In this document: one piece after another, positions 8,753-20,183 of the stretch
How the letters are laid out: every line of letters starts with the position of its first letter
Numbering within the stretch: the first letter of the stretch is position 1
Assembly (NCBI GenBank): GCA_025751475.1
Contig: JAOWLD010000002.1
Location: 248,001-312,000 of the forward strand
Source of the DNA: Rhodobacteraceae bacterium XHP0102
GTDB taxonomy: Bacteria; Pseudomonadota; Alphaproteobacteria; Rhodobacterales; Rhodobacteraceae
Direction of reading: 5' to 3'
Length of the DNA: 64,000 nucleotides
Program-made: the position numbers and the translations under genes
The notes under the pieces: model-generated
The model's database searches: none
Told to the model about the DNA's origin: nothing
The model's input: the letters and a program-made list of their open reading frames with translations, nothing else

Positions 8753-9350
8753 ATAACGTCACCAATTTTCTGAAGGCATCTGCGCGATGGCTGATCTTAT
8801 TCTTTTCCCAACGGTCCATTTCTCCGAAGGTCAGATCATAGCCGTCTGGCTGAAAAATCGGGTCATAGCCGTGACCCTGATCGCCGCGCATTGGCCAAAT
8901 GACTTGGCCATCCATGACACCCTCGAAAACTTCGTCATGGCCATCGGGCCACGCCAAAACAAGCGTGCAGCAAAATCGCGCGCGGCGTGGATGTGGCGCG
9001 TTGATTGCGTCCAATTCCTTGTGCACGCGGGTCATTGCCATGCCAAAGTCACGGCCCGTGGGCGTTTCGGCCCAATCTGCTGTGTAAACACCAGGCGCAT
9101 TGCCAAGTGCGCTGATCTCGATGCCGCTGTCATCGGCAAGTGCGGGCAGACCTGTGGCCTTCGAGGCCGCATGGGCCTTTAGGCGCGCATTTTCGATGAA
9201 GGTTGTGCCTGTCTCTTCTGGTTCGGGCAGGTTATGATCCTTGGCCGAAACCGTAGAAATCCCAAAGGGCTCTAGCAGGGCGGCAATTTCTTCAAGTTTG
9301 CCCTGATTGTGGGTGGCAACCAGAAGCACGGGTGACGTGAAACGGCGCAT
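8739..9350 (-). CDS. rdgB: XTP/dITP diphosphatase RdgB (HAM1 family)
   Basis: It removes deaminated purine nucleotides (ITP, XTP) from the pool. The 203-residue protein begins with the substrate-binding motif THNQGKLEEI (residues 13-22) and has LADDSGIEISAL and the C-terminal segment ISHRADAF, all typical. Its ATG shares one base with the rph stop codon (TGATG), an arrangement that allows reinitiation. It belongs to the minus-strand unit rph-rdgB-hemW. Confidence 0.95.
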   Translation of the reverse strand: MRRFTSPVLLVATHNQGKLEEIAALLEPFGISTVSAKDHNLPEPEETGTTFIENARLKAHAASKATGLPALADDSGIEISALGNAPGVYTADWAETPTGRDFGMAMTRVHKELDAINAPHPRRARFCCTLVLAWPDGHDEVFEGVMDGQVIWPMRGDQGHGYDPIFQPDGYDLTFGEMDRWEKNKISHRADAFRKLVTLFDRP

Positions 9351-10063
9351 CAGCCAATCGCCATATTCTGCGCTGAAACGAGTTCTGAAATGCCTTTTTG
9401 GGCCAGTTTTTGAAGCTGGGCAAACTCTTCAAGCGAGAAGGTGGCATTTTCTGCGCTGGCCTGAATTTCAATCAGTTTGCCCGCGCCTGTCATAACAAAA
9501 TTGCTGTCGGTTCCTGCTTCGGAATCCTCAGGGTAGTCGAGATCCAAAACCGCTTGCCCCGCGTAAATGCCGCATGAAACGGCCGCGACATTGTCCAAGA
9601 TCGGGTCAGATGTAATCGCGCCCGAAGCGAGTAATTTATTGATGGCCAACCGCAAGGCCACCCATCCCCCTGTGATCGCGGCACAACGGGTGCCGCCATC
9701 GGCCTGCATCACATCGCAGTCGATGGTAATTTGCCGTTCACCAAGTGCGGATCGATCCACGCCCGCGCGTAATGCGCGGCCGATCAGGCGTTGAATTTCT
9801 TGAGTGCGACCTGATTGCTTGCCCATTGCCGCCTCGCGCCGTCCGCGCGTATGGGTCGCGCGTGGCAGCATTCCATATTCAGCGGTCACCCATCCAAGGC
9901 CCGAATTTTTCAAAAACGGCGGCACCCGTTCTTCGATGGTTGCGGAACATAGCACATGGGTATCCCCGCATTTAATCAAACACGACCCTTCCGCATGGCG
10001 CATGACGGCAGTTTCAATAGAAATTTTCCGCATTTCATCTAGGTTTCTGCCTGAAGGACGCAT
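9350..10063 (-). CDS. rph: Ribonuclease PH
   Basis: This phosphorolytic 3'-5' exoribonuclease trims tRNA 3' ends. The chosen start, ATG at 10063, gives 237 residues beginning MRPSGR, the standard N-terminus and length. An AAGGAG ribosome-binding site lies 8 nt upstream; the open frame extends much further upstream, but that part has no family similarity. Family segments seen are [13 protein letters not shown], the [17 protein letters not shown] active-site stretch and [13 protein letters not shown]. It is divergent from hrcA with about 120 nt between the starts. Confidence 0.96.
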   Translation of the reverse strand: MRPSGRNLDEMRKISIETAVMRHAEGSCLIKCGDTHVLCSATIEERVPPFLKNSGLGWVTAEYGMLPRATHTRGRREAAMGKQSGRTQEIQRLIGRALRAGVDRSALGERQITIDCDVMQADGGTRCAAITGGWVALRLAINKLLASGAITSDPILDNVAAVSCGIYAGQAVLDLDYPEDSEAGTDSNFVMTGAGKLIEIQASAENATFSLEEFAQLQKLAQKGISELVSAQNMAIG

Positions 10064-10181
10064 AAATATCTCCTTGTGATCCATCACCCGTGGGATAGTC
10101 GCAGAAACGGGTGTGTTGCAAGCAGGATTGACCGATACAGGGTTGTCAAAAATTGGAAGATCACGAATTGGGCATGAAGGA

Positions 10182-11246
10182 ATGAGTGAAACGTCACAAA
10201 TTCTATCCGAGATGAATGACCGCTCACGCGAAGTGTTTCGCCGTGTGGTCGAGGGATATTTGGCCACAGGTGAGCCCGTTGGATCACGCAGCCTGACCCG
10301 CAATCTGTCAGAGCAAATATCAGCGGCCACGATCCGTAACGTCATGCAGGATTTAGAATATCTTGGCTTGCTTGACAGCCCTCATGTCTCTGCGGGCCGT
10401 GTGCCCACCACGATGGGTCTGCGGATGTTTGTTGATGGTCTGCTTGAGGTCTCGGAACTTGGGGATGAGGACAAGACCCATCTCGAATCGTCCTTGCAGA
10501 GCAATTCAGATTCGGTCGCAAGCGCCTTAGATCGGGTCGGCAAAGCGTTGTCTGGTATCACGCATGGGGCCAGCTTGGTGCTTGCACCCAAGCACGAGGC
10601 GCCGATTAAGCACGTTGAATTTGTCTCGCTTTCTGCGGAAAAAGCGTTGGTTGTATTGGTGTTTGCGGATGGTCATGTTGAAAATCGACTATTCACCCCC
10701 CCGCCAGGCTTGACCCCAAGCGCAATGCGAGAGGCGGCCAATTTCGTTAACGCATGGGCCGAGGGGCGCACCGTCAGTGATCTGCGCGCGGTGATGGAAC
10801 AAGAGGTCACCCATCGGCGGCAGGAAATTGATAGCTTGGCGCAATCCTTGATCGAATCGGGCCTTGCCATTTGGGAGGATGCTGGGAACCGTGGTGAACG
10901 GCTGATTGTGCGTGGGCGTGCGAATCTTCTCGATGGGGCGCCTGAACTGGCGGATCTGGAACGGATCAAAACCCTGTTTGATGATCTCGAACGCAAACGC
11001 GATATTGCAGAATTCCTTGATCTTACGGATCGCGGTGACGGTGTGCGCATTTTTATTGGGTCAGAGAACAAGTTATTCTCACTTACGGGTTCCTCTTTGG
11101 TGGTCTCTCCCTATATGAACGCGGAACGGAAAATTATTGGCGCGGTTGGTGTGATTGGACCCACCCGGATCAATTACGGTCGGATCGTGCCGATTGTGGA
11201 TTACACGGCGCAGCTGGTTGGAAAAATAATCTCTGATCGTGCATAA
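10182..11246 (+). CDS. hrcA: Heat-inducible transcription repressor HrcA
   Basis: HrcA represses groESL in many bacteria by binding the CIRCE inverted repeat and responds to free GroEL. The start at 10182 gives 354 residues beginning [20 protein letters not shown], matching the family's N-terminal winged-helix domain; 23 further codons upstream are open but unlike the family. GEPVGSRSL and [13 protein letters not shown] are the DNA-binding-domain signatures. No CIRCE element was seen in this window, so its target is presumably elsewhere. grpE follows after 10 nt, the usual hrcA-grpE pair. Confidence 0.95.
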   Translation: MSETSQILSEMNDRSREVFRRVVEGYLATGEPVGSRSLTRNLSEQISAATIRNVMQDLEYLGLLDSPHVSAGRVPTTMGLRMFVDGLLEVSELGDEDKTHLESSLQSNSDSVASALDRVGKALSGITHGASLVLAPKHEAPIKHVEFVSLSAEKALVVLVFADGHVENRLFTPPPGLTPSAMREAANFVNAWAEGRTVSDLRAVMEQEVTHRRQEIDSLAQSLIESGLAIWEDAGNRGERLIVRGRANLLDGAPELADLERIKTLFDDLERKRDIAEFLDLTDRGDGVRIFIGSENKLFSLTGSSLVVSPYMNAERKIIGAVGVIGPTRINYGRIVPIVDYTAQLVGKIISDRA

Positions 11247-11256
11247 GAGGTGAAAG

Positions 11257-11829
11257 ATGGCAGAGCCAAAGCAGGACCCATTCTTGGATGATATTGATGC
11301 CCCCGAGGAGGATATCGATCTTGCCGAAGGAATCGGTGAAGAAACCGATCTCACCCCCGAAGCGGCCATGGACGCGCTGATTGCAGAACGTGATCAGCTC
11401 AAAGATCGTTTGTTGCGTGTGATGGCGGATTCGGAAAACCTGCGCAAACGTGCAGAGCGCGATCGCCGAGAAGCCGAACATTATGGCGGCACGCGCCTGG
11501 CCCGCGACCTATTGCCTGTATATGACAATCTCAATCGTGCGCTGTCGGCTGTTGGCGATGAGCAGCGGGACGTTGCGGGCAGTGTCATTGAGGGAATCGA
11601 ATTAACCCTTCGCGAACTGCTGAATGTCTTTGGGAAACACGGTGTGACCGTTGTGAAACCCGAAGAGGGCGAACAATTTGACCCGCAGCTGCACCAAGCC
11701 ATGTTCGAAGCGCCTGTGCCAGGCACCACCGCGGGTCAGATCATTCAGGTGATGACAGAAGGGTTCTTGCTGCATGATCGATTGCTGCGCCCTGCCCAAG
11801 TTGGGGTCTCATCGACACCAAAATCCTAA
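11257..11829 (+). CDS. grpE: Nucleotide exchange factor GrpE
   Basis: GrpE releases ADP from DnaK. The 190-residue protein has an acidic N-terminal tail, a long helix region ([25 protein letters not shown]) and the C-terminal beta domain ending in [10 protein letters not shown], as in other GrpE proteins. An AAGAGGTG ribosome-binding sequence precedes the ATG. It is probably cotranscribed with hrcA. Its stop overlaps the convergent mutS stop by 4 nt (CTAA). Confidence 0.96.
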   Translation: MAEPKQDPFLDDIDAPEEDIDLAEGIGEETDLTPEAAMDALIAERDQLKDRLLRVMADSENLRKRAERDRREAEHYGGTRLARDLLPVYDNLNRALSAVGDEQRDVAGSVIEGIELTLRELLNVFGKHGVTVVKPEEGEQFDPQLHQAMFEAPVPGTTAGQIIQVMTEGFLLHDRLLRPAQVGVSSTPKS

Positions 11830-14456
11830 TCTTTTAAAAGGGATTTCAGATCGTAAATCAGGTCTAACGCATCGCGCGCGGTCAGCTCATCGGGATGCAC
11901 CGCGCGCAATCTCTCTTCTAGCGCGGTTGATTTTTGGGGCGTTGGTGCGGGGGTTGCCGAAAACAGCGGAAGATCATCCATGAGACGTGTTTGCGCCCCG
12001 CCTTCACGATCATTCTTTTCCAACATCTGCAAAACCTGCTCGGCACGATGGATAACCGCAGCAGGCAGTCCCGCCAGCTTTGCCACCTGCACGCCATAGG
12101 ATCGATCTGCTGCGCCTTCGCGCAGCTCGTGGAGAAATACGATTTCACCTTCGAATTCCTTGACTGCAACCGTGGCATTGCGCGCGCCGCTCAACTGACC
12201 GGCCAGCGCGGTCAATTCGTGATAATGAGTTGCAAACAGCGCTCGGCATTTGCTGACATTATGTAAATATTCCAACGTTGCCCAAGCAATGGACAGGCCA
12301 TCATAAGTGGCAGTTCCGCGACCGATTTCATCCAATATGACAAGGGCGCGGTCATCGGCTTGGTTTAAAATTGCGGCGGTTTCCACCATTTCAACCATGA
12401 ATGTGGACCGCCCGCGCGCCAAATCATCGGAGGCACCAACGCGGCTGAACACTTGGCTGACAAGGCCCAAATTTGCGGATTTTGCAGGCACAAAACTGCC
12501 CATTTGAGCCAAAATAACGATCAGCGCATTCTGGCGCAGATAGGTGGATTTCCCCGCCATATTTGGACCCGTCAGCAATTGGATCGCTGCGCTATCATCC
12601 GTAGGCGAGAGGGCGCAGTCATTTGGCACAAACCGCCCGCCTGTGCCGCGCAAAGCGCCTTCGACCACGGGATGACGACCACCCACGATATCAAAATCAC
12701 GATCTTTGCCCAAAACGGGTCGCACCCAATCTTGCGACCCTGCAATATGCGCCAAGGCCAGATAAAGATCAGCTGAGGCCAAGGCAAAGCTTGCGCGCAT
12801 CACAGCATCGAATTGGTCAAGAATGGCTTGGCGCAGGGCAGCGAAAATCTGCTTTTCAATCTCAATAGCCCGCGCGCCAGAGTTGAGGATCTTGGTTTCC
12901 AGCTCCGACAGGGCCACTGTGGTAAAGCGCACCGCATTTGCCGTTGTTTGGCGATGGATGAACGTTTCAGACAATGGGGCCGACAGCATTTTTTCCGCAT
13001 GGGTGGTCGTGGTTTCGATGAAATACCCAAGCACATTGTTATGTTTGATCTTCAGCGAAGAAATCCCCGTTTCCCCGATATAGTCACCTTGCATTTTTCC
13101 GACAATGCCGCGCCCCTCATCGCGCAGGTTGCGCATTTCGTCCAATTCCGCGTGATAGCCTTGCGCTACGAACCCGCCATCGCGCACAAGTAAAGGTGGC
13201 TCGGCAACCACCGCCTCCTGCAAGAGGGCAATGAGGTCACTGTGACCCTGCAAATCATTGACTAAATTAGTCCATAGAGACGGAAGTGCAGCAGGTCCTA
13301 AATGATGGGCGATTTCCTCCGCCCCTTTCAATCCTGCGCGAATGGCGGCTATATCCCGCGGACTTGCACGATCCAAAGACAGGCGGGATAAGGCCCGCTC
13401 CATATCGGGAATATTGCGAAGCATCCCCCGCAACCTTTCACATATCGCACTATTCTCCACGCCAAACTGCACCGCATCGTGTCGTGCGGTGATCTCCTCT
13501 AGATCGGTGGATGGTGCAGAAATCCGCCGCTCCAACAAACGACCGCCCGCGCTCGTTAGCGTTTTGTCTATCACGGACAAAAGGCTGCCTTTGCGCCCAC
13601 CAGACAGCGCTTGGGTGATTTCCAAATTCTTGCGTGTGGCCGCATCAATCAACATCACCCGTGTCATGGATTGGCGTATTGGGCGCTGTAGGCGGGGCAG
13701 ATTGCCTTTCTGGGTGATGTCCAGATAATCGACAATCGCACCCATCGATGATTGCTCTGCCCGCGCGAATTGGCCGAAGGCATCCAAACTGTCGACTTGG
13801 AAAAGATTGGTCAGCCGCTTTGCGGCGGACGTGCTGTCAAAACTGGTCGGTGCAAGTCGCGTCACGCTCGCGCCCGTTTCCTCGATCATGGCAACCCGCG
13901 CTGGGTCGAGATTTTCGGAAATCAATACTTCGCGTGGGGCAAGCCGCGCCAATTCAGGACCCAGCCGCGCGGGGCCAAGAGGCATGACCCAAAACCCGCC
14001 CGTGGACATATCGCACCACGACAGGGCGGCCTCCCCACGCTGTTCAACATAGGCGGCGAGGTAATTGTGGCGCCGCGCCTCAAGAAGACTGTCTTCGGTC
14101 AGTGTTCCAGGCGTGACCACACGCACCACATCGCGCTTGACCACGGATTTTGATCCGCGCTTTTTGGCCTCTGCGGGATCTTCCAATTGTTCGCAAACAG
14201 CCACGCGAAACCCTTTGCGAATGAGCGTCAGCAAGTAATTTTCTGCGGCGTGAAACGGCACACCGCACATGGGGATATCTTCACCTAAATGTTGACCGCG
14301 TTTGGTTAAGGCAATGTCCAAGGCTTCGGCCGCGGCGATGGCGTCGTCGAAAAACATCTCGTAGAAATCGCCCATGCGATAAAACAAAAGCGCGTCCGCG
14401 TGACGCTCCTTTACCGCGAGATATTGCGCCATCATTGGCGTGACTTGCCCTGTCAT
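11826..14456 (-). CDS. mutS: DNA mismatch repair protein MutS
   Basis: MutS recognises base mismatches and starts methyl-directed repair. With the start at 14456 it has 876 residues, beginning [12 protein letters not shown]; a GGGGG stretch lies just upstream, and the 75 further open codons look unrelated to MutS. The mismatch-probing FYE motif is at residues 31-33. The ATPase domain has Walker [11 protein letters not shown] near residue 630, followed by [12 protein letters not shown]. It is divergent from maeB (120-nt gap) and convergent with grpE. Confidence 0.97.
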   Translation of the reverse strand: MTGQVTPMMAQYLAVKERHADALLFYRMGDFYEMFFDDAIAAAEALDIALTKRGQHLGEDIPMCGVPFHAAENYLLTLIRKGFRVAVCEQLEDPAEAKKRGSKSVVKRDVVRVVTPGTLTEDSLLEARRHNYLAAYVEQRGEAALSWCDMSTGGFWVMPLGPARLGPELARLAPREVLISENLDPARVAMIEETGASVTRLAPTSFDSTSAAKRLTNLFQVDSLDAFGQFARAEQSSMGAIVDYLDITQKGNLPRLQRPIRQSMTRVMLIDAATRKNLEITQALSGGRKGSLLSVIDKTLTSAGGRLLERRISAPSTDLEEITARHDAVQFGVENSAICERLRGMLRNIPDMERALSRLSLDRASPRDIAAIRAGLKGAEEIAHHLGPAALPSLWTNLVNDLQGHSDLIALLQEAVVAEPPLLVRDGGFVAQGYHAELDEMRNLRDEGRGIVGKMQGDYIGETGISSLKIKHNNVLGYFIETTTTHAEKMLSAPLSETFIHRQTTANAVRFTTVALSELETKILNSGARAIEIEKQIFAALRQAILDQFDAVMRASFALASADLYLALAHIAGSQDWVRPVLGKDRDFDIVGGRHPVVEGALRGTGGRFVPNDCALSPTDDSAAIQLLTGPNMAGKSTYLRQNALIVILAQMGSFVPAKSANLGLVSQVFSRVGASDDLARGRSTFMVEMVETAAILNQADDRALVILDEIGRGTATYDGLSIAWATLEYLHNVSKCRALFATHYHELTALAGQLSGARNATVAVKEFEGEIVFLHELREGAADRSYGVQVAKLAGLPAAVIHRAEQVLQMLEKNDREGGAQTRLMDDLPLFSATPAPTPQKSTALEERLRAVHPDELTARDALDLIYDLKSLLKD

Positions 14457-14576
14457 ATCTGCCCCCTTCTTTGATCTTAGCCTAATGCCTCTCGGACATG
14501 GATTGAAGGGACAAAAGAGATGCGTTGTCGCCACGCCAAAGGGATTGTAAACGAAGGGAAAGAGGAGGCGAATTTT

Positions 14577-16838
14577 ATGGCAAATAAACCAAAGGTCACG
14601 CGCGAGGAGGCCCTGGCCTATCATTTGGAACCCCGCCCTGGGAAAATCGACATTTCCGCGTCCACCGCGATGTCGACCCAACGGGACCTAAGCCTTGCTT
14701 ATTCGCCAGGCGTTGCCGTGCCCTGCGAGGTGATCGCGCAAAACCCTGAAACCGCCTATGATTACACCACCAAGGGCAATCTGGTTGCCGTGATTTCCAA
14801 CGGCACAGCGGTTTTGGGTCTCGGTAATCTGGGCGCTCTTGCCTCCAAGCCTGTGATGGAGGGGAAGGCGGTCCTGTTCAAACGCTTTGCCGATATCAAT
14901 TCAATCGACATTGAATTGGCGACCGAAGACGTAGATGAATTCGTCAACGCCGTGCGCCTGATGGGGCCGACTTTTGGTGGGATCAACCTTGAGGATATCA
15001 AGGCGCCTGAATGTTTCATGATTGAACAACGTCTGAAAGAGGAGATGGATATCCCCGTCTTTCATGACGATCAACATGGCACAGCGGTGATTTGTGCAGC
15101 GGGTTTGATCAATGCACTGCATTTGACGGGCAAAAAAATTGAAGATGTCCGTATTGTTTTGAATGGTGCAGGGGCGGCAGGGATTGCCTGCCTTGAGCTG
15201 TTGAAATCCATGGGTGCACAGCATCAAAATTGCATCATCTGCGACACCAAGGGCGTGGTCTATCAAGGCCGCACCGAGGGGATGAACCAATGGAAATCTG
15301 CCCATGCCGTAAAGACAGAGTTGCGCAGCCTTGAGGAGGCGATGAAGGGTGCGGATGTTTTCCTTGGTGTGTCCGCCAAAGGGGCAGTGACGCAGGATAT
15401 GGTCAAATCCATGGCGGAAAATCCAGTGATCTTTGCGATGGCCAATCCAGATCCCGAAATCACCCCTGAAGAAGCGCATGAAGTGCGCCCCGATGCGATT
15501 GTGGCCACAGGGCGCAGCGATTACCCCAATCAGGTGAACAACGTTCTTGGTTTTCCCTATCTGTTCCGCGGTGCATTGGATATTCATGCCCGTGCCATCA
15601 ATGACGAGATGAAAATCGCCTGTGCAAATGCCTTGGCGGAACTCGCCCGCGAGGATGTGCCTGATGAGGTCGCCATGGCCTATGGCGAAAAGCTGTCTTT
15701 TGGTCGGGATTACATCATTCCGACCCCGTTTGATCCGCGTTTGATTTACACGATCCCGCCCGCTGTGGCGCGCGCAGGTATGGATACGGGGGCCGCACGG
15801 CGGCCGATTTTGGATTTGGAGGCCTATGCCAAAGATTTGCAGGCGCGGATGGATCCGACCTCCTCCATCATGCAAGGCATTTATGCCCGTGCGCGCAACA
15901 CCCAAGCGCGTATGATTTTCGCCGAAGGGGATGATATTCGGGTGTTGCGCGCCGCCGTTGCCTATCAGCGCAACGGTTTGGGCAAGGCTTTGGTCGTGGG
16001 ACGCGAAGCAGACGTAGCGGAGAAGCTATCCGCTGCGGGTTTGGCGGATGCGGTTCGCGAATTGGAAATTATCAATGCCGCAAAAACCCGCCATTTGGAG
16101 GTGTATAAGGAGTTTCTTTATAATCGCCTGCAAAGAAAAGGGTTTGATCGCCATGATATTCACCGTTTGGCGGCACGTGATCGCCATGTTTTTTCGGCGC
16201 TCATGTTGGCACATGGCCATGGCGATGGATTGGTTACGGGGGCGACCCGAAAATCGGCTCATGTTCTAGGCTTGATCAATCATGTCTTTGACGCAAGCGC
16301 CAAAGACGGGGCCGTTGGTATAACTGTAATGATGCACAAGGGCCGCGTTGTTTTGATTGGGGATACGCTTGTTCACGAATGGCCAGAGGCCGAAGATCTC
16401 GCCCTGATTGCCAAGCGCGGGGCAAGTGTCGCGCGTATTTTGGGGCTTGAACCGCGCGTGGCTTTTGTCAGCTTTTCAACCTTTGGCTATCCGGTGTCCG
16501 AGCGGGCGGCCAAAATGGGCGATGCCCCTGCAATCTTGGCCCGCGAAGGCGTGGATTTCGAATTTGACGGTGAAATGGCCGTGGATGTTGCCTTGAACCG
16601 TGATGCGATGCAGCAATACCCGTTCTGCAAACTTTCAGGCCCCGCCAACGTGCTGGTTGTGCCTGCGCGCCATTCCGCCTCAATTTCGGTGAAGTTGATG
16701 CAAGAAATGGCAGGTGCCACGGTGATTGGGCCAATTTTGACAGGTCCAGATCGCCCGGTGCAAATTTGTTCGACTGTGTCGACCGCAAATGACATTTTGA
16801 ACATGGCGGTCATGGCGGCCTGCGAAATCGGGAAATAA
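14577..16838 (+). CDS. maeB: NADP-dependent malic enzyme with phosphotransacetylase-like C-terminal domain (MaeB type)
   Basis: It decarboxylates malate to pyruvate. The chosen ATG at 14577 follows a GAGGAGG ribosome-binding site and gives 753 residues. The N-terminal about 430 residues are the malic enzyme ([35 protein letters not shown]). The C-terminal about 320 residues resemble phosphate acetyltransferase ([37 protein letters not shown]) and are known to be catalytically inactive but regulatory in MaeB enzymes, where acetyl-CoA inhibits. It is monocistronic and ends at a strong hairpin shared with dnaJ. Confidence 0.95.
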   Translation: MANKPKVTREEALAYHLEPRPGKIDISASTAMSTQRDLSLAYSPGVAVPCEVIAQNPETAYDYTTKGNLVAVISNGTAVLGLGNLGALASKPVMEGKAVLFKRFADINSIDIELATEDVDEFVNAVRLMGPTFGGINLEDIKAPECFMIEQRLKEEMDIPVFHDDQHGTAVICAAGLINALHLTGKKIEDVRIVLNGAGAAGIACLELLKSMGAQHQNCIICDTKGVVYQGRTEGMNQWKSAHAVKTELRSLEEAMKGADVFLGVSAKGAVTQDMVKSMAENPVIFAMANPDPEITPEEAHEVRPDAIVATGRSDYPNQVNNVLGFPYLFRGALDIHARAINDEMKIACANALAELAREDVPDEVAMAYGEKLSFGRDYIIPTPFDPRLIYTIPPAVARAGMDTGAARRPILDLEAYAKDLQARMDPTSSIMQGIYARARNTQARMIFAEGDDIRVLRAAVAYQRNGLGKALVVGREADVAEKLSAAGLADAVRELEIINAAKTRHLEVYKEFLYNRLQRKGFDRHDIHRLAARDRHVFSALMLAHGHGDGLVTGATRKSAHVLGLINHVFDASAKDGAVGITVMMHKGRVVLIGDTLVHEWPEAEDLALIAKRGASVARILGLEPRVAFVSFSTFGYPVSERAAKMGDAPAILAREGVDFEFDGEMAVDVALNRDAMQQYPFCKLSGPANVLVVPARHSASISVKLMQEMAGATVIGPILTGPDRPVQICSTVSTANDILNMAVMAACEIGK

Positions 16839-16840
16839 GA

Positions 16841-16870
16841 AAAACCCCCGCTGCGGCGGGGGCTATTTCT
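16841..16870. terminator. Bidirectional intrinsic terminator between maeB and dnaJ
   Basis: A 7-bp G+C stem (16845-16851 with 16856-16862) and 4-nt loop are flanked by an A tract on the left and T-rich sequence on the right. Read on the minus strand the hairpin is followed by TTTTTCTTATTT, a good terminator for dnaJ; read on the plus strand it is followed by the weaker CTATTTCT. Confidence 0.8.
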
Positions 16871-18020
16871 AGCTTTTCAAGTCATCAAAAAAGCTTTTCA
16901 CCTTGTCGAAAAAGCCTGACGCATGGGGGTTATTTCCCTTGTTCAGGCTGTCTTCAAATTTGCGCAGCAGGTCTTTTTGCTCAGCGTTTAGATTCACAGG
17001 CGTCTCAAGGGCCAATTCGATATACATATCGCCCGTGCCATTTCCGCGCAATGCGGGCATACCCTTGCCGCGCAGGCGCATTTGGCGCCCCGATTGTGCG
17101 CCTTCGGCCACCTTCACGCGGCTGCGTCCGCCGTCAATACAGGGCACTTCGACATCCCCGCCCAATGCGGCGGTGACCATGGAAACAGGAACGCGGCAGT
17201 AAAGATCGACACCATCCCGTTTGAAAATGGGGTGTTCCGCCACTTCGATGAAAATATACAAATCCCCAGACGGGCCGCCGCGCAAACCTGCTTCACCCTC
17301 GTTTGATCGGCGGATGCGAGTGCCTGTTTCAACACCTGCAGGCACCTTGATTGACAGATGACGGTCTTTTTGTTCGCGCCCTGCGCCACCACAGGCGCGG
17401 CAGGGGTTTTTGACTATCTGGCCAACACCCGAACAGGTCGGGCAACTGCGCTCAACGGTGAAAAACCCTTGTTGCGCGCGCACTTTGCCCATGCCTGAAC
17501 AGGTGGGGCAGGTGACAGGCTCCGATCCGCCCTCCGATCCGCTGCCTGAACAGCTTGAACAGGTCACGGCCGTGGGAACGGTGATTTCACGGCTGAATCC
17601 AGAATAGGCTTCTTCGAGGGTAATCCGCATATTGTAGCGCAGATCAGATCCCCGCGTGCTGCGCTGACGGCCACCGCGTGGACCGCCCCCGCCCATGAAA
17701 TCGCCAAAAAGATCTTCGAAGACATCAGAAAAGGCGCTCGCGAAATCACCACCCGCGTGTGGCCCACCAGCACGCGGGCCACCCGCCATGCCCCCATCAA
17801 ACGCGGCATGACCAAAGCGATCATAGGCCGCTTTTTTATCGGCATCTTTTAAGACTTCATAAGCCTCATTCGCCTCTTTGAACTGCGCTTCTGCATTTGG
17901 ATTGTCAGAATTGCGGTCTGGATGCAGCTCTTTTGCTTTCTGGCGATAGGCTTTCTTGATTTCTTCGGGGGAAGCGCCGCGCGCCACACCCAAAACATCG
18001 TAATAATCGCGCTTCGACAT
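16869..18020 (-). CDS. dnaJ: Chaperone DnaJ (Hsp40)
   Basis: DnaJ delivers clients to DnaK and stimulates its ATPase. The 383-residue type-I DnaJ has a J domain with HPD at 33-35, a Gly/Phe-rich linker, four zinc-binding repeats ([32 protein letters not shown]) and the C-terminal substrate domain. It lies 76 nt downstream of dnaK on the same strand, with a stem-loop in the gap. The stop codon sits at the edge of the terminator shared with maeB. Confidence 0.97.
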   Translation of the reverse strand: MSKRDYYDVLGVARGASPEEIKKAYRQKAKELHPDRNSDNPNAEAQFKEANEAYEVLKDADKKAAYDRFGHAAFDGGMAGGPRAGGPHAGGDFASAFSDVFEDLFGDFMGGGGPRGGRQRSTRGSDLRYNMRITLEEAYSGFSREITVPTAVTCSSCSGSGSEGGSEPVTCPTCSGMGKVRAQQGFFTVERSCPTCSGVGQIVKNPCRACGGAGREQKDRHLSIKVPAGVETGTRIRRSNEGEAGLRGGPSGDLYIFIEVAEHPIFKRDGVDLYCRVPVSMVTAALGGDVEVPCIDGGRSRVKVAEGAQSGRQMRLRGKGMPALRGNGTGDMYIELALETPVNLNAEQKDLLRKFEDSLNKGNNPHASGFFDKVKSFFDDLKS

Positions 18021-18047
18021 CGGTAAACACCCTTTCCTTAACGCAAA

Positions 18048-18075
18048 GACCAGCCAAGGCGCGCCCCAGCTGGTC
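18048..18075 (-). other. Stem-loop in the dnaK-dnaJ intercistronic gap
   Basis: A perfect 7-bp inverted repeat, GACCAGC (18048-18054) and GCTGGTC (18069-18075), encloses a 14-nt G+C-rich loop. No T tract follows, so a full terminator is unlikely. An RNA-processing or partial attenuation element that sets the DnaK:DnaJ ratio is possible (inference). Confidence 0.45.
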
Positions 18076-18096
18076 CAACGGGATCAGTTTTCCCGA

Positions 18097-19995
18097 TCAG
18101 GAGCGCTTTCTATCGTCCAGATCTTCAAAATCGGCGTCCACGATATCATCGTCTACGCCAGATGGCTCATCATCGCCCTCGCCTTCCTCGGCTTGGGCTT
18201 TGTAAATCGCCTCGCCGAGTTTCATCGCGGCTTCGGTAACGTTCTGGATGCCAGATTTGATCTTGCCCGCATCATCGGTCGCGATCTGCTCTTCCAGATT
18301 TTTGATGGCAAGTTCGATTGCCTCAACGGTGGTCGGGTCAACCTTGTCCGAATGTTCTTCGAGGGATTTCTGGGTCGAATGAATCAGGCTTTCCGCTTGG
18401 TTCTTGGTTTCAACCAATTCCTTGCGCTCTTTATCGGCGTCTGAATTCTCTTCGGCCTCTTTGATCATCCGCTCGATATCTTCATCACTGAGGCCACCCG
18501 AGGCTTGGATCGTGATTTTCTGTTCCTTGCCCGTGCCTTTATCCTTGGCCGAAACCGAGACAATGCCGTTTGCGTCAATATCGAAGGTCACTTCGATTTG
18601 CGGCATACCGCGTGGCGCAGGCGGGATGTTTTCCAAATTGAACTGGCCCAACATCTTGTTGTCGGCGGCCATTTCTCGCTCGCCTTGGAAGACGCGGATA
18701 GTGACCGCGTTCTGATTGTCCTCGGCGGTTGAGAAAATTTGGCTTTTCTTGGTTGGGATGGTCGTGTTGCGGTCGATCAGACGCGTAAACACGCCGCCCA
18801 AGGTTTCGATCCCAAGGCTCAGCGGGGTAACGTCCAGAAGAACAACATCCTTCACATCACCCTGCAAAACGCCCGCTTGAATCGCCGCACCCATGGCCAC
18901 CACCTCATCGGGGTTTACGCCCTTGTGGGGCTCTTTGCCGAAGAAGTTTGACACTTCTTCGATGACCTTGGGCATACGGGTCATGCCGCCGACCAAAACC
19001 ACCTCGTCAATATCACCTTTTGACAGGCCTGCATCCTTCAAGGCCGCCTGACAGGGCTTGAGCGAGCGTTTGATCAGATCACCGACCAGGCTTTCCAATT
19101 TTGCGCGGGTCAATTTCAGAACAAGGTGCAAAGGTTGACCATTCGCGCCCATCGAGATGAACGGTTGGTTGATCTCGGTCTGGGTCGAAGACGAGAGTTC
19201 AATCTTTGCCTTTTCAGCCGCTTCCTTCAGACGCTGAAGCGCCATTTTGTCTTGGGTCAGATCGACATTGTTTTCCTTTTTGAACTCCTGCGCGAGGTAA
19301 TTCACGATCGCCATATCGAAGTCTTCACCACCAAGGAATGTGTCCCCGTTGGTGGATTTTACTTCAAACAGGCCATCGTCAATCTCAAGGATGGTGATGT
19401 CGAACGTGCCGCCGCCAAGGTCATAAACCGCGATGGTTTTGCTGTCTTTCTTATCCAACCCATAGGCCAGCGCGGCTGCTGTGGGTTCGTTGATGATGCG
19501 AAGCACCTCAAGACCCGCGATTTTGCCTGCGTCTTTGGTGGCTTGGCGCTGCGCGTCATTAAAATAGGCGGGCACGGTGATCACCGCTTGCGTCACGTCC
19601 TCGCCCAAGTAATTTTCCGCAGTTTCCTTCATTTTGGTCAGGATTTGCGCAGAAATCTGACTTGGGCTGAATTTCTCGCCCTTAACCTCGACCCATGCAT
19701 CCCCATTGCCACCGTCAATGATCTTGTAGGGCACAAGGTTTTTGTCTTTTTCCACCTCGGCATCGGTCAACCTGCGGCCAACCAGACGTTTCACAGCAAA
19801 GATTGTGTTTTCGGGGTTTGTCACGGCCTGACGTTTCGCAGATTGGCCGACCAGACGTTCATCATCGGTATAGCCAACAATCGAGGGGGTTGTGCGCGCG
19901 CCCTCGGAATTTTCGATCACGCGCGGTTGCGCCCCATCCATAATCGCAACGCAGGAGTTGGTCGTGCCAAGGTCAATGCCAATTACTTTTGCCAT
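18097..19995 (-). CDS. dnaK: Chaperone DnaK (Hsp70)
   Basis: The start at 19995 ([18 protein letters not shown]) gives 632 residues and has an AAAGGA ribosome-binding site; 8 more codons upstream are open but do not belong to the family. The nucleotide-binding domain has [24 protein letters not shown] and [11 protein letters not shown]; the substrate-binding domain and an acidic tail ([14 protein letters not shown]) follow. A heat-shock-type promoter lies about 105-130 nt upstream. GrpE, its exchange factor, is encoded 6 kb away with HrcA rather than in the same operon. Confidence 0.98.
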   Translation of the reverse strand: MAKVIGIDLGTTNSCVAIMDGAQPRVIENSEGARTTPSIVGYTDDERLVGQSAKRQAVTNPENTIFAVKRLVGRRLTDAEVEKDKNLVPYKIIDGGNGDAWVEVKGEKFSPSQISAQILTKMKETAENYLGEDVTQAVITVPAYFNDAQRQATKDAGKIAGLEVLRIINEPTAAALAYGLDKKDSKTIAVYDLGGGTFDITILEIDDGLFEVKSTNGDTFLGGEDFDMAIVNYLAQEFKKENNVDLTQDKMALQRLKEAAEKAKIELSSSTQTEINQPFISMGANGQPLHLVLKLTRAKLESLVGDLIKRSLKPCQAALKDAGLSKGDIDEVVLVGGMTRMPKVIEEVSNFFGKEPHKGVNPDEVVAMGAAIQAGVLQGDVKDVVLLDVTPLSLGIETLGGVFTRLIDRNTTIPTKKSQIFSTAEDNQNAVTIRVFQGEREMAADNKMLGQFNLENIPPAPRGMPQIEVTFDIDANGIVSVSAKDKGTGKEQKITIQASGGLSDEDIERMIKEAEENSDADKERKELVETKNQAESLIHSTQKSLEEHSDKVDPTTVEAIELAIKNLEEQIATDDAGKIKSGIQNVTEAAMKLGEAIYKAQAEEGEGDDEPSGVDDDIVDADFEDLDDRKRS

Positions 19996-20099
19996 TTTAT
20001 CAGGTTCCTTTTTCTTCAAGCGAACAGGCGATGAAGGCCCGTTATCGGCTCCGCCATCGCATAAATTGTGGCTGTGTCACGCAGCCCGTTTCGGACGGT

Positions 20100-20128
20100 A
20101 TATAGGCAGGGCACTGCCCACCTGCAAG
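20100..20128 (-). promoter_or_regulatory. Probable RpoH (sigma32)-type promoter of dnaK
   Basis: On the minus strand CTTGCAG (-35 region; CTTG at 20128-20125) is followed after an 18-nt spacer (counted from CTTG) by CCTATAT (20106-20100). This fits the alphaproteobacterial heat-shock consensus CTTG-N17/18-CYTATNT well. It is placed about 105 nt upstream of the dnaK start. Confidence 0.6.
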
Positions 20129-20183
20129 CAGGGCAACCCAAGCAATTTGCCCAAGATTGTGATGTTTTGCGCAATTATGCGGT

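Noticed and set aside
10064-10181. Possible CIRCE element near hrcA/grpE or dnaK
   Set aside because: The TTAGCACTC-N9-GAGTGCTAA repeat was looked for in the leaders of hrcA, grpE and dnaK and not found.
14901-15905. 334-codon open frame on the minus strand
   Set aside because: It lies wholly inside maeB, in antisense, has no recognisable domain and is explained by codon bias of the real gene.
19126-20034. 302-codon open frame on the plus strand
   Set aside because: Antisense to dnaK; highly conserved dnaK codons produce long open antisense frames.
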